A stretch of 64,000 bases of DNA from Glycomyces salinus (lineage in GTDB: Bacteria > Actinomycetota > Actinomycetes > Mycobacteriales > Micromonosporaceae), in assembly GCF_016428645.1 (NCBI RefSeq), contig NZ_JAELXW010000022.1, positions 1-64,000 of the forward strand, given 5' to 3'. The position numbers were made by a program, and so were the translations under genes. The notes below the pieces were generated by a model. It was given only the letters and a program-made list of their open reading frames with translations, did no database searches and was not told the DNA's origin. This document shows, piece by piece, positions 41,207-50,381 of this stretch. The number at the start of each line of letters is the position of its first letter. The first letter of the stretch is position 1.

Positions 41207-43303
41207 CTACGCCGAGGCGCGGCGGGTGCGCCACAGCAGCCACACGAAGTACGGCGTGCCGATCAGCGAGCACACCAGGCCGGCCGGGATCTGGGCCGGG
41301 GCGATGACGGTGCGGCCGAGGGTGTCGGCGACGCTGACCAGCAGCGCCCCCAGCAGCATCGCCGCGGGCAGGGCCCGGGAGGCGCGGGAGCCGACCAGGG
41401 CGCGCGCCAGGTGCGGGGCGACCAGGCCGACGAACGAGACCACGCCGACCACGGCGACGGCCGCGGCGGTCAGCAGCACCCCGGCGGTCAGCAGCGACAG
41501 GCGGCTGGGCTCCAGGCGGACCCCGAGGGTGCGCGGGGTGTCGTCGTCGAGGGTGAGCAGGTCGATCTCGCGGCGGTGGGAGGCGATGAACGGCACCAGC
41601 ACGACCAGCGCGACCGCCACCGGCAGCAGCCGCTCGGCGGTGCGCCCGTAGGTGGACCCGGACAGCCAGGTCATGGCCTTCGGCGTGTTCCAGGGGTCGG
41701 AGTAGATGATCAGCAGGGTGACCGCGGCCAGCGCGATGGCCGAGACGCCGATGCCGATGAGCACGATCCGGGCGGTGTCGAGCCCGCCGCGCCAGGCCAG
41801 GCCGTAGACGACGGCGAAGGCGGCCACGGCCCCGGCGGCGGCGCAGGCGGTGATCGTCCACGGCCCGGCCCCCGGCGCCCAGGTGATGAGGGCGACCGCG
41901 CCGACACCGGCCCCGCCGGTGACGCCGAGGATGCCCGGCTCGGCCAGGGGATTGCGGCACACGCCCTGGATGACCGTCCCGGCCGCGGCGAGCGCGGCCC
42001 CGGCCAGGATCGCGGCGGCCACGCGCGGATAGCGCTGGTCGATGATCCAGGTGTAGGCCCGGCCCGTGTTGCCGCCCAGCCAGTTCCAGAGGTCGCCGCC
42101 CAGCAGCATCGTGTCGCCCGAGAGCATGCCCGCGAGCAGGGCCGCGGCCAGCAGGGCGGAGAGGACGACGGTGATGAGCGCGAAGCCGGCGCGGGTGCGT
42201 CCGGCCGCGCCGTGGAGCATGGCCGGGCGTCCGGCCGTGCCCGCGTCGGTGGCGCGGCGGGCCAGCCACACCATCACCCCGGCGCCGAGGACGGTGGTGG
42301 TGACGCCGACGGGGATGATGTACCCGGCGCTGCCGCCGAGCACGGCCCGGACGGCGATGTCGGCGCCCATGAGTACGATCGCACCGCAGATGGCGCTGAA
42401 GGGCACCAGCAGCCGGTGCGGCAGCAGGTCGGGGACGCGGTTCGCGATGAGGCGGGCGATGACCGGCGCGGCCAGGCCGACGAATCCGATGGGTCCGGCC
42501 ACGGACACCGCCGAGGCGGCCAGCAGCAGCGAGCAGACCACGGCGGCCAGGCGGGTGCGCCGCACGCCGATGCCGAGGCTGGCGGCGGCGTCGTCGCCCA
42601 GGCGCAGCACGTCGAGGCGGGGCCCGACGGCGACGGCGGCGACCAGGGCGGCCAGGACGATCGGCCCGGTCTGGGTCAGCGGCCCGAGGCCGGTCAGGCT
42701 CAGGCTGCCCGAGCCCCACGCGAAGAGGCTGATGGTGTTCTCCTGGAACAGCAGCAGCAGGAGCGTCACGAGGGCGTTGGCGGCCAAGGTGACCGCCGAT
42801 CCGGCGAGGATGAGCCGGGTGGTCGAGGCGCCGCCCCCGGCCGAGACGGCCAGGACGAGGGCCGCGGTGGCGGCCGCGCCGACGAAGGCGACGCCGACTC
42901 CCGACAGGACCGGCAGGCTGATGCCGAAGGCGGCGACGACGGCGACGGCCAGGTAGGCGCCGCCGGTGACCGCGAGCGTGTCCGGGCTGGCCAGGGGGTT
43001 GCGGGCGATCGACTGGAGCAGTGCCCCCGAGGCGCCCAGAGCGATGCCGACCAGCGCGGCCGCGCCCAGCCGCGGCAGCCGCGAGTCGGTCAGGACGTGC
43101 AGGGTCGTCTCGTCGGCGCGGCCGGTCAGCAGCCCCAGGAGGTCGCCGGCGCCGATGGACGACGACCCCTGGGTGACGTGGAAGGCCGCCAGCGCGACCA
43201 GGAGCGCGACTGCGAGCGCGAACGCGGACGCCGCAGGCAGGAAGCGGGTCCGCGGCCGCGCCGCGGCTCCAGGCCGCGCCGGCGGGGCCTGGAGGGTGCT
43301 CAA
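41207..43303 (-). CDS. Fused FecCD-type iron-siderophore permease
   Basis: This 698-residue protein joins two FecCD/BtuC-type permeases in one chain, as in FhuB. The first half has the pore helices with LGIGVRRTRLAAVV and GFVGLAAPVIARL; the second has AAGTVIQGVCRNPLAEPGILGVTGG and GVVSFVGLVAPHLARAL. It forms the channel for a siderophore importer. TTG 43303 starts within the binding-protein stop (TTGA). It is the last gene of the operon ATPase, binding protein, permease. Confidence 0.92.
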   Translation of the reverse strand: MSTLQAPPARPGAAARPRTRFLPAASAFALAVALLVALAAFHVTQGSSSIGAGDLLGLLTGRADETTLHVLTDSRLPRLGAAALVGIALGASGALLQSIARNPLASPDTLAVTGGAYLAVAVVAAFGISLPVLSGVGVAFVGAAATAALVLAVSAGGGASTTRLILAGSAVTLAANALVTLLLLLFQENTISLFAWGSGSLSLTGLGPLTQTGPIVLAALVAAVAVGPRLDVLRLGDDAAASLGIGVRRTRLAAVVCSLLLAASAVSVAGPIGFVGLAAPVIARLIANRVPDLLPHRLLVPFSAICGAIVLMGADIAVRAVLGGSAGYIIPVGVTTTVLGAGVMVWLARRATDAGTAGRPAMLHGAAGRTRAGFALITVVLSALLAAALLAGMLSGDTMLLGGDLWNWLGGNTGRAYTWIIDQRYPRVAAAILAGAALAAAGTVIQGVCRNPLAEPGILGVTGGAGVGAVALITWAPGAGPWTITACAAAGAVAAFAVVYGLAWRGGLDTARIVLIGIGVSAIALAAVTLLIIYSDPWNTPKAMTWLSGSTYGRTAERLLPVAVALVVLVPFIASHRREIDLLTLDDDTPRTLGVRLEPSRLSLLTAGVLLTAAAVAVVGVVSFVGLVAPHLARALVGSRASRALPAAMLLGALLVSVADTLGRTVIAPAQIPAGLVCSLIGTPYFVWLLWRTRRASA

Positions 43304-44292
43304 GAGGTGTAGACCTCGGCGAGGAAGTCGAGCAGGACCTCGCTGGAGGCCGGGCCGCCGAAGGTCCAGGCGCCATCGGTCAGCTGGTAGGTGTGGCCGT
43401 CCTCGACGAACTGGAGGTTGGCCCAGATGTCGTTGGCGGGCAGGGTCTCGGTGAACGGGCCGGTGCCGTCGGCGTCGTTGTAGATCAGGCGCAGGTCGGT
43501 CTCGGCGTACTCGGACATGCCTTCGATGTCGTTCTGCCCCAGGCCCCATTGGCCGTCGGTCTCGCCGTCCCAGGCGTTGGTCAGGCCCACCGCGGTGGCG
43601 AGGTTGCCGACCAGGGAGGTGGGGCCGAACATGCGGATGGCGACCGTGCCGCCCTCTTCCCAGCCGTCGACCCACAGGTAGGGGATGTCGGCGGTGCCGG
43701 CCTCGCCGATGGCGGCGGCGACCTCGCCGATCTTGGCGTTGAACGCCTCCATGAGCTCGTCGGCCTCGTCGGTCTTGCCGAGCAGCTCGGCGATCATGTA
43801 GAGGTCCGAGCCCATGCGGGTGAGGTTGTCCTCTTCGGAGGAGCCTTCGGCGACCAGGACGGGCGCGAACTCGCTGATCGAGTCGATGAGGGCCTCGTCG
43901 TCGGACTCCATGATGACCAGGTCGGGGCTGAGCGAGGCGATCGAGTCGACCGAGGGCTCCTGGCGGGTGCCGACGTCGGTGACCGAGTCGTCGAGCGGGA
44001 CGGAGGCGCCGACCCAGGTCTGGTAGCCCTCGACGTCGGCGACGCCGGCGGGCATCACCCCGAGGCTGGCGGCCATCTCGGCCTCGGCCCATTCGAGGGC
44101 GACGATGTTCGTCGCCGGAGCGTCGAGTTCGACCGTCTCGCCGGTAGCGTCGGTGACCGAGACCGGGCCGGACTCCTCGGATGGCTCGTCGCCGCCGGAG
44201 TCGGAGCCGGACTCGGTGGTGCCGCAGGCGGCCGCGGCGAGGAGGGCGGCCACCGCGGGCAGCGCGATGAGGGCACGTGGGTGGATTCGCAT
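43300..44292 (-). CDS. Iron-siderophore binding lipoprotein (FepB/FhuD type)
   Basis: The 330-residue protein has a lipoprotein signal (lipobox AAAC near Cys23), an acidic Ser/Glu linker and the PF01497-like TroA-fold receptor (IVALEWAEAEMAASLGVMPAGVADVEGYQTW, VGTRQEPSVDSIASLSPDLVIM, in parts). It should bind a ferric siderophore and pass it to the fused permease. ATG 44292 has AAGGAAC upstream. The stop overlaps the permease start. Confidence 0.92.
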   Translation of the reverse strand: MRIHPRALIALPAVAALLAAAACGTTESGSDSGGDEPSEESGPVSVTDATGETVELDAPATNIVALEWAEAEMAASLGVMPAGVADVEGYQTWVGASVPLDDSVTDVGTRQEPSVDSIASLSPDLVIMESDDEALIDSISEFAPVLVAEGSSEEDNLTRMGSDLYMIAELLGKTDEADELMEAFNAKIGEVAAAIGEAGTADIPYLWVDGWEEGGTVAIRMFGPTSLVGNLATAVGLTNAWDGETDGQWGLGQNDIEGMSEYAETDLRLIYNDADGTGPFTETLPANDIWANLQFVEDGHTYQLTDGAWTFGGPASSEVLLDFLAEVYTS

Positions 44293-44300
44293 CGGGTTCC

Positions 44301-45131
44301 TTACTTGTTGGCGGCCGGCTCGGCCAGTCGCCGCCGGTTGTGGCGGCCGAGGGGCCGACAGGAGAGCAGGCCGGTTACGGGGTCGGCGTCGACTTCGATG
44401 TCGATGCCGTAAGCGGTAGTGAGGTGCTCGCCGGTGAGCACCTCGGCCGGGGTTCCGGACGCGAGGACGCGTCCTTCGCACATCAGGACCGCGCGGTCGG
44501 CGACCGCGGCGGCCTGGTCGAGGTCGTGGAGGACGACGCCGACGGCGGTGCCGTGGTCGTCGGCCAGGTCGCGAACCAGGTCGAGGATCTCGACCTGGTA
44601 GCGCAGGTCGAGGTGGTTGGTGGGCTCGTCGAGCAGGAGCACGCCGGTGTCCTGGGCCAGGCAGGAGGCCAGCCAGACGCGCTGGCGCTCGCCGCCGGAG
44701 AGGGAGTCGACGCCGCGGGAGGCCATGCCGGTGATCCCGCAGATGTCCATGGCGCGTTCGACGGCGGCCGGTCCGTCCTCGTCGCCGGCCCTCCAGCGGC
44801 CGCGGTAGGGGTGGCGGCCGTAGCCGACGACGTCGACCACGCGGACGCCGCCGGGCACGGGCCTGGACTGCGAGAGCAGGGCGACCCGGCGGGCGAAGGA
44901 CTTGGGGCTGAGCGCGGCGGCGGGCACGCCGTCGTCGAGGGCGATCTCCCCGGACTCGGGGCGGTGGAGGCGGGCGAGGGCGCGCAGGACGGTGGACTTG
45001 CCGCTGCCGTTGGGGCCCAGCAGCGCGGTGACCTCGCCGGGCTCGACGGCGATGTCGGCGCCGTGCACGACGGTCTGGCCGAAGTAGGCGAGTTCGAGCG
45101 AGCGTCCGCGCAGGCCGGCATCCTGAGACAT
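44301..45131 (-). CDS. Iron-siderophore ABC ATPase (FepC/FecE type)
   Basis: This 276-residue ATPase has Walker A LGPNGSGKST, signature SLSGGERQRVWLA, Walker B LLLDEPTNHLDL and the H-loop VLHDLDQAAAV. It powers the importer encoded downstream. ATG 45131 touches an iron box and no ribosome site is visible upstream, so translation is probably from a leaderless mRNA. An IdeR/DmdR-type repressor would silence the operon when iron is plentiful. Confidence 0.94.
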   Translation of the reverse strand: MSQDAGLRGRSLELAYFGQTVVHGADIAVEPGEVTALLGPNGSGKSTVLRALARLHRPESGEIALDDGVPAAALSPKSFARRVALLSQSRPVPGGVRVVDVVGYGRHPYRGRWRAGDEDGPAAVERAMDICGITGMASRGVDSLSGGERQRVWLASCLAQDTGVLLLDEPTNHLDLRYQVEILDLVRDLADDHGTAVGVVLHDLDQAAAVADRAVLMCEGRVLASGTPAEVLTGEHLTTAYGIDIEVDADPVTGLLSCRPLGRHNRRRLAEPAANK

Positions 45132-45149
45132 GAGGCAAGGCTAACCTAC
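45131..45149 (-). promoter_or_regulatory. IdeR/DtxR-type iron box
   Basis: Read on the minus strand, GTAGGTTAGCCTTGCCTCA matches about 14 of 19 positions of TTAGGTTAGGCTAACCTAA. It abuts the start codon of the siderophore ATPase gene, where it would also cover the -10 region. Confidence 0.65.
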
Positions 45150-45361
45150 GAATCCGGAAGGCTGGAGCCCCCTGCCCGGCGGAGTCGCAGGCCACTGCGC
45201 GTTCGACTCGTAGCGCCTATTGAAGAATTCTGTTCATATAACCGGCTAAGGGGTCGAAACGGGGTTACTGTGAGGCCGTCAGTATCGCGAAGCACGTGGC
45301 GGACCTCGTGCGACCCAAGCCGAGGCCACGGCGCACGTGAGAGCCGAGGGAGGGTACCGCG

Positions 45362-45919
45362 ATGGCCCGCAGTACGAGCCGAAACTGGGCGGTCGGGGGC
45401 ACGATCTTCGCCGCCAGCATGATGATCATGGTCGGCGTGTGGCAGGTGCTCATAGGCATCGCCGCCATCGCCGAGGACACGATATTCGTAACTACGCCCG
45501 ACTACATCTACCAGCTCGATCTGACCGGCTGGGGCTGGATACACCTGATCATCGGCGGCCTGGCGGTGATCACCGGCCTGTTCATCTTCGGCGCCCAGGA
45601 GTGGGCTCGATGGGTCGGCATCGCGCTGGCGATCGTGTCGGCGATCGGCCAGTTCTTCTGGATGCCCTACCAGCCGCTGTGGTCGATGGCCGTGATCGCC
45701 GTCGACGTCTTCGCGATCTGGGCACTGGCGACCGTGGGCGAAGGCATGGGCGGCGGCTTCGACGAGCGCCGCACCGAGACCGGCGAATGGTCGAGCATGG
45801 ACACCCAGGACCAGCCGATGACCACCAACCCGAGCCGCACCATGGACGACGCGCAGCAGTCCGCGAGCGACGCTGCCAAGGCCGAGCACCGGATGCCGCC
45901 GGGCGCGGCACCGCAGTAG
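45362..45919 (+). CDS. DUF7144-family membrane protein
   Basis: The 185-residue protein has four membrane helices: GGTIFAASMMIMVGVWQVLIGIAAI, GWIHLIIGGLAVITGLFIFG, WVGIALAIVSAIGQFFW and WSMAVIAVDVFAIWALA, with the family motif YIYQLDLTGWGWIHL. The C-tail is hydrophilic. The function of DUF7144 is unknown. It starts at ATG 45362 after GGGAGGG. The 45150-45361 stretch upstream has an AT-rich patch (45215-45245, TATAAC) but no convincing promoter. Confidence 0.8.
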   Translation: MARSTSRNWAVGGTIFAASMMIMVGVWQVLIGIAAIAEDTIFVTTPDYIYQLDLTGWGWIHLIIGGLAVITGLFIFGAQEWARWVGIALAIVSAIGQFFWMPYQPLWSMAVIAVDVFAIWALATVGEGMGGGFDERRTETGEWSSMDTQDQPMTTNPSRTMDDAQQSASDAAKAEHRMPPGAAPQ

Positions 45920-45933
45920 CACCGGAGCGCAAC

Positions 45934-45963
45934 TCGGCCCCGGCTCAAACGAACCGGGGCCGA
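45934..45963. terminator. Bidirectional terminator between DUF7144 and rhamnosidase genes
   Basis: TCGGCCCCGG (45934-45943) pairs with CCGGGGCCGA (45954-45963), ten-base loop, between convergent stops. Confidence 0.75.
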
Positions 45964-45997
45964 CGCGCGCGGCCGGACCAGGGCCGCTCCCCCGTCC

Positions 45998-48580
45998 TCA
46001 GTCCTCAGACTCGGCTCGACGGGGATCCTCGATGGTCCAGACGTGTTCGCCGCTTCCGGCCTCGACCGGGTCGGCCCCTGGGAGGGTGACCAGCGCGGTC
46101 GTGTTGGGAGGCACGGTCGCGCGCACGGTGACGCGGCCGTCGCGCGCCTCCCAGCGCACCGACGCTCGGCCGTACGGCGTCTCGTGCTCCGTTGCGGCCC
46201 AGTCGAACCCGGCCAGCGGGACCGGCGCGACCGCGATCCGCCGGTAGCCCGGCTCCAACGGGGCGAGCCCGGCCACCGTGCGGTGGAGCCAGTCGGCGAT
46301 GGCGCCGAAGGCGTAGTGGTTGAACGAGGTCATCTCCCCCGGGTTGATCGTGCCGTCGGCGAGCATGGAGTCCCACCGCTCCCAGATGGTCGTGGCGCCC
46401 ATGGAGACCGGATACAGCCACGAGGGGCACTCGGTCTGGAGCAGCAACCGCCGCGCGGTCTCGGCGTGTCCGGAGCGCACCAGCGCGTCCTGGATCAGCG
46501 GCGTGCCGACGAACCCCGTGCCGATCCGGTGCTCGGCGCCGCGGACCAGCGCCGCCAGCCGCTCTCCGGTATTGGCGACCAGTTCCGGGTCGGTGACCAG
46601 CTCGAACATGATCGCCAGGGCGTAGGCGGTCGGCGCGTCCGACATCAGCCGCCCGGCCGGGGTGAGGTACTCGCGCGTCCAGGCCGATCGGATCTCCTCG
46701 GCCAGGGCCCGGTACCGGTCGGCGTCCTCGGCCAGGCCCAGTTCGCCGGCGGCGCGGGCGACCAGGTCGGCCGAGCGGTGAAGATAGGCGCTGGCGACCA
46801 GGTCGGGATCGGCCTTCGCTTTGCCTGGCTCGTCCGGCGGGGCGTCGGGGTCGAGCCAGTCGCCGAACTGGAACCCGCCCTCCCACAGCCGCCGCGGTCC
46901 GGCGATGGCCGCGATGTGGTCGGCCCAGGCACGCATGCTCGGGTACTGCCGCTCCAGCACGCCCCGGTCGGCGAACCGCTCGAACAGGACCGAGGGGACG
47001 ACGGTGGCGGCGTCTCCCCAGGCCGCGGCCGGTTCCTTGCCCCATTCGAGCACGTTGGGCACGATGAACGGGACCGCCCCGTCCTCGGCCTGCTCGAGCG
47101 CGAGGTCCTCCAGCCACGAGGCCAGGAAGCCGTCGCAGTCGAACAGGTAGGCGGCGGTGGGCGCGAAGACCTGGATGTCGCCGGTCCATCCGAGGCGCTC
47201 GTCGCGCTGCGGGCAGTCGGTGGGGACCGACAGGAAGTTGCCCCGCATGCCCCAGACGACGTTCTCGTGGAGGCGGTTGACCGCCTCGTGGGAGGAGTCG
47301 AACCAGCCGGTGCGCTCCATGTCGGAGCCGAGGACGACGGCGGTGACGTCGGCCGGGTCGAAACGGCCCGGCCAGCCCTGGATCTCGGCGTAGCGGAAAC
47401 CGTGGAAGGTGAACTCGGGCTCCCAGGTCTCGGTCCCGGCTCCGGCGAGCGTGTAGGAGTCGGCGGCCTTCGCGTGGCGCAGCGGACGGGTGCCGAGTTC
47501 GCCGTGTTCGAGGACCTCGGCGTGTCGCAGGACGACCGTGTCGCCGGCCCGGCCGGAGACGCGGATGCGGAGGCGGCCGACCAGGTTCTGTCCGAAATCG
47601 ACCACGGTCCTGCCGCTGGGCGTGGTGATGACCTCCTTGACCGGGACCTCCTCTGTGGCGCGCACCGGCGGGGCGGTGCGCGCGACCGGCGTCATCGCCC
47701 GCGCCGGGTCGGGCCGGGCGTCGAGCCAGCCGGAGTCGTCGAATCCGGCCGAGGACCATCCGGGGAGTTCGCGGCGGGCGTCGTACGACTCGCCGGCGTA
47801 GATGCCGGAGGCGGTGACCGGCCCGTCCGCGGTGGCCCGCCACGCGCCGTCGCCCGTGGCTACCACTTCGGTGGTGCCGTCGCCGTATTCGAGGACGAGC
47901 TGCGCGGCGAAGCTCGGGTACTTGCCGTAGAACGGCTTGGCCTGGCCGTGGAAGCCGAACCGCTCGGTGTACCAGCCTCCGGCCAGGGCCGCGCCGAGCG
48001 CGGCCCGGCCCTGGCGCAGCAGAGCGGTCACGTCGGTCGTCTCGTGGACGAGGCGGTGCTGGTAGGCGGTCCATCCGGGCTTGAACCGCTCGTCGTCGAC
48101 GGCGACGCCGCCGATCTCGACCCGGTAGAGCCCGCGCCCGGCCGTGTAGAGGGTCGCCGACTCCAGTCCGGAGCGCACCGCGAACTCGCGGCGCAGCAGG
48201 ACCGGCTGCCCGACGTCGGCCGGTTCGGGGACGGTGACGAAGCGGGCGCGCCATTCGTCCTCGCCGAGGAATCCGGCCCGGATCTCCAGCGGCTCGCTCC
48301 AGTCCGAGGCGGCACCGTCGGAGCCGTGGACGCGCACGCGCAGGCTGCCTTGCTCGCGGGGCCGCAGCGACTCGAACGGCCAGGCCACCAGGGCCGATTC
48401 GCGGCCCTCGACGCGGGCGCGGGCGCTGACGCCGTCGCGGGTCCATTCGATGTCGGCGGCGGTCTGGGTCCAGTCGGCGGCGGTCGTCTCGGTCTTCCAG
48501 GACAGGCGCGGGCGCGGCGTGCCGACGTACGGGGAGTCGGCGCGGTACTCGGCGCGCACGGCGTGGACGGTCGCTTGCAT
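45998..48580 (-). CDS. GH78 alpha-L-rhamnosidase
   Basis: This 860-residue enzyme removes terminal alpha-L-rhamnose from glycosides. Domains follow GH78 order: an N-terminal fibronectin-like module (PRPRLSWKTET), beta-jelly-roll modules (YTAGRGLYRVEIGG, WTAYQHRLVHETTDVT), the (alpha/alpha)6 catalytic barrel with TDCPQRDERLGWTGD, including Glu461 as likely general acid, and a C-terminal beta-sandwich. No signal peptide is visible, so it works inside the cell on imported rhamnosides. It follows an ABC importer and LacI gene on the same strand. Confidence 0.94.
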   Translation of the reverse strand: MQATVHAVRAEYRADSPYVGTPRPRLSWKTETTAADWTQTAADIEWTRDGVSARARVEGRESALVAWPFESLRPREQGSLRVRVHGSDGAASDWSEPLEIRAGFLGEDEWRARFVTVPEPADVGQPVLLRREFAVRSGLESATLYTAGRGLYRVEIGGVAVDDERFKPGWTAYQHRLVHETTDVTALLRQGRAALGAALAGGWYTERFGFHGQAKPFYGKYPSFAAQLVLEYGDGTTEVVATGDGAWRATADGPVTASGIYAGESYDARRELPGWSSAGFDDSGWLDARPDPARAMTPVARTAPPVRATEEVPVKEVITTPSGRTVVDFGQNLVGRLRIRVSGRAGDTVVLRHAEVLEHGELGTRPLRHAKAADSYTLAGAGTETWEPEFTFHGFRYAEIQGWPGRFDPADVTAVVLGSDMERTGWFDSSHEAVNRLHENVVWGMRGNFLSVPTDCPQRDERLGWTGDIQVFAPTAAYLFDCDGFLASWLEDLALEQAEDGAVPFIVPNVLEWGKEPAAAWGDAATVVPSVLFERFADRGVLERQYPSMRAWADHIAAIAGPRRLWEGGFQFGDWLDPDAPPDEPGKAKADPDLVASAYLHRSADLVARAAGELGLAEDADRYRALAEEIRSAWTREYLTPAGRLMSDAPTAYALAIMFELVTDPELVANTGERLAALVRGAEHRIGTGFVGTPLIQDALVRSGHAETARRLLLQTECPSWLYPVSMGATTIWERWDSMLADGTINPGEMTSFNHYAFGAIADWLHRTVAGLAPLEPGYRRIAVAPVPLAGFDWAATEHETPYGRASVRWEARDGRVTVRATVPPNTTALVTLPGADPVEAGSGEHVWTIEDPRRAESED

Positions 48581-48598
48581 TGGGTGCTCCTGGTTCGC

Positions 48599-49426
48599 TC
48601 AGCCCTTGACCGCGCCGGAGGTCAGTCCGGCGACGATCTGGCGGTTGAAGAAGGCGTACATGATCAGCGGCGGGACGGTGATGAGGAGGATGTCCATGAA
48701 CAGCAGGTTCCACTGGGTGGTGAACTGGCTGCGGAAGTTGTAGAGGGTCAGCTGCACGGTCGCGTTCTCGTCGCCGGGCAGGAAGTACAGCGGATTCTGG
48801 AAGTCGTTGAAGACCGCCACGGCCTGCACGATGACGACGGTGACGATGACCGACCGCAGCAGCGGGAGGACCACTTGGAAGAACAGGCGGACCGGCCCGG
48901 CGCCGTCGATGATCGCCGCCTCGTCGACCTCTCTGGGAATCGTGGCGACGAAAGCCCGGAACAGCAGGACGCAGAACGACAGTCCGAAGGCGACCTCGAT
49001 GAGGATCAGTCCGCCGAGCGTCGCGTACAGGCCCAGCCGCTGGAGGACCCAGATGGTCGGCACCACCGCGGGCGGGATGATCAGCCCGGCCAGCACCAGC
49101 GCGTTCAGCAGCGGCGTCCACCGGTTGGGCCGGCGCTGCATCACGTAGCCGACCATGGCGGCGAACACGACCATGATCGCGATGCTCGCTACGGTCAGGA
49201 TCGTGCTGTTGACGAACGCGGTCAGCAGCATGTAGTCGCGGGCCTCGACGACCGCGACGAGGTTCTCCCAGATCGCCCACTCGGTCGGCAGCGAGAACTC
49301 CAGCAGCGCCGACTCGGCGCGGGTCTTGGAGGCGGTCAGGAAGATGAACGCGAACGGGACCAGGAAGACCACGGCCGAGACGGCGATGGCGACGATCCCT
49401 GAGAGGATTCCGCCGGGACGCTTCAT
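48599..49426 (-). CDS. Sugar ABC permease (MalG type) of the rhamnoside importer
   Basis: The 275-residue subunit has about six helices (GILSGIVAIAVSAVVFLVPFAFIFL first) and the EAA loop VDEAAIIDGAGPVRLFFQVVLPL. Its ATG at 49426 overlaps the preceding permease stop by four bases (ATGA), a sign of translational coupling. It ends 18 bases before the rhamnosidase gene. With the second permease and the binding protein it forms an importer lacking its own ATPase. Confidence 0.92.
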   Translation of the reverse strand: MKRPGGILSGIVAIAVSAVVFLVPFAFIFLTASKTRAESALLEFSLPTEWAIWENLVAVVEARDYMLLTAFVNSTILTVASIAIMVVFAAMVGYVMQRRPNRWTPLLNALVLAGLIIPPAVVPTIWVLQRLGLYATLGGLILIEVAFGLSFCVLLFRAFVATIPREVDEAAIIDGAGPVRLFFQVVLPLLRSVIVTVVIVQAVAVFNDFQNPLYFLPGDENATVQLTLYNFRSQFTTQWNLLFMDILLITVPPLIMYAFFNRQIVAGLTSGAVKG

Positions 49427-50322
49427 CGCTCCACCTCCCGGCGGCTCAGGCCCCAGTACAGGGGCACCATGAGGGCGCTGACCAGCAGGAACAGCACCAC
49501 GTTTCCGGCCGCGGACAGGCCCCAGAACCCGGCCTGGTACTGCTTGAAGATCACCGAGGCGATCACGTCGGAGGTGAAGCCGGGGCCGCCGCGCGTCATG
49601 GTCCAGATCAGGTCGAACGACCGCAGGCCGCCGATCAGCGACAGGATGATCACTGTGGACGTCGCCGGCCACAGCAGCGGGAGGATCACGTACCGCAGGT
49701 TCTGGACCCGGGTGGCTCCGTCGACGCGGGCAGCCTCGAAGTACTCCTGCGGGATCGCGACGATCCCGGCGATGTAGATGAGCGTGGCCAGTCCGACGCC
49801 CTTCCACACGTCGACCAGGGCCACCGACACCAGCGCGAGGCTCGGATCGGTCAGCCAGCCGGGCCCGGCGACGCCGAGGACCTCCAGAACCCGGTTGATC
49901 AGGCCCTCGGCGGGGTCCATGAGCACCGAGAAGGTGACGCCGACGCCGACGGTGCTGACCAGGACCGGGAAGAACACGACCGAGCGCAGGTAGCTGCGGG
50001 CGATGATCTGCGAGGTCAGGTAGACCCCGAGCAGCAGCCCGAGCACGACTTTGAGCCCGGAGGTGAGCGCGCCGTAGACGACGGTGTTGATCAGGCCCCG
50101 GAGCAGGTACGGCTCCTGGAAGAACAGCACGAAGTTCTCCAGGCCGATGAACTCCGATCCGGCGATGGACCAGCGGGTGAAGGCGAAGTAGAACGAGGCG
50201 ACGGTCGGGACTACGAATAGCGTGCCGTAGACGGCCGCCGCGGGCAGGTAGAACCACATCGGATAGTGGCTCCTGGGGTCGCGCCGCCGCGTGCGCGGCG
50301 GGCGCAGGACAGTGGTGGTCAT
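49423..50322 (-). CDS. Sugar ABC permease (MalF type) of the rhamnoside importer
   Basis: This 299-residue membrane subunit has helices beginning WFYLPAAAVYGTLFVVPTVASFYFAF and the EAA loop YFEAARVDGATRVQNLRYVILPL. ATG 50322 has GGAGGAG upstream and is preferred to 50367. It precedes the MalG-type permease with a four-base overlap. A strong hairpin lies between it and the binding-protein gene. Confidence 0.92.
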   Translation of the reverse strand: MTTTVLRPPRTRRRDPRSHYPMWFYLPAAAVYGTLFVVPTVASFYFAFTRWSIAGSEFIGLENFVLFFQEPYLLRGLINTVVYGALTSGLKVVLGLLLGVYLTSQIIARSYLRSVVFFPVLVSTVGVGVTFSVLMDPAEGLINRVLEVLGVAGPGWLTDPSLALVSVALVDVWKGVGLATLIYIAGIVAIPQEYFEAARVDGATRVQNLRYVILPLLWPATSTVIILSLIGGLRSFDLIWTMTRGGPGFTSDVIASVIFKQYQAGFWGLSAAGNVVLFLLVSALMVPLYWGLSRREVER

Positions 50323-50339
50323 GGGATCTCCTCCGGAGT

Positions 50340-50371
50340 GACCGTGTCCGGCGGCGCTGCCGGACACGGTC
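50340..50371 (-). other. Intercistronic stem-loop after the rhamnoside binding-protein gene
   Basis: GACCGTGTCCGGC (50340-50352) pairs perfectly with GCCGGACACGGTC (50359-50371). It follows the binding-protein stop and precedes the permease start, a position where such hairpins often protect the upstream message and raise binding-protein yield. Confidence 0.6.
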
Positions 50372-50381
50372 GATCGGCCTT

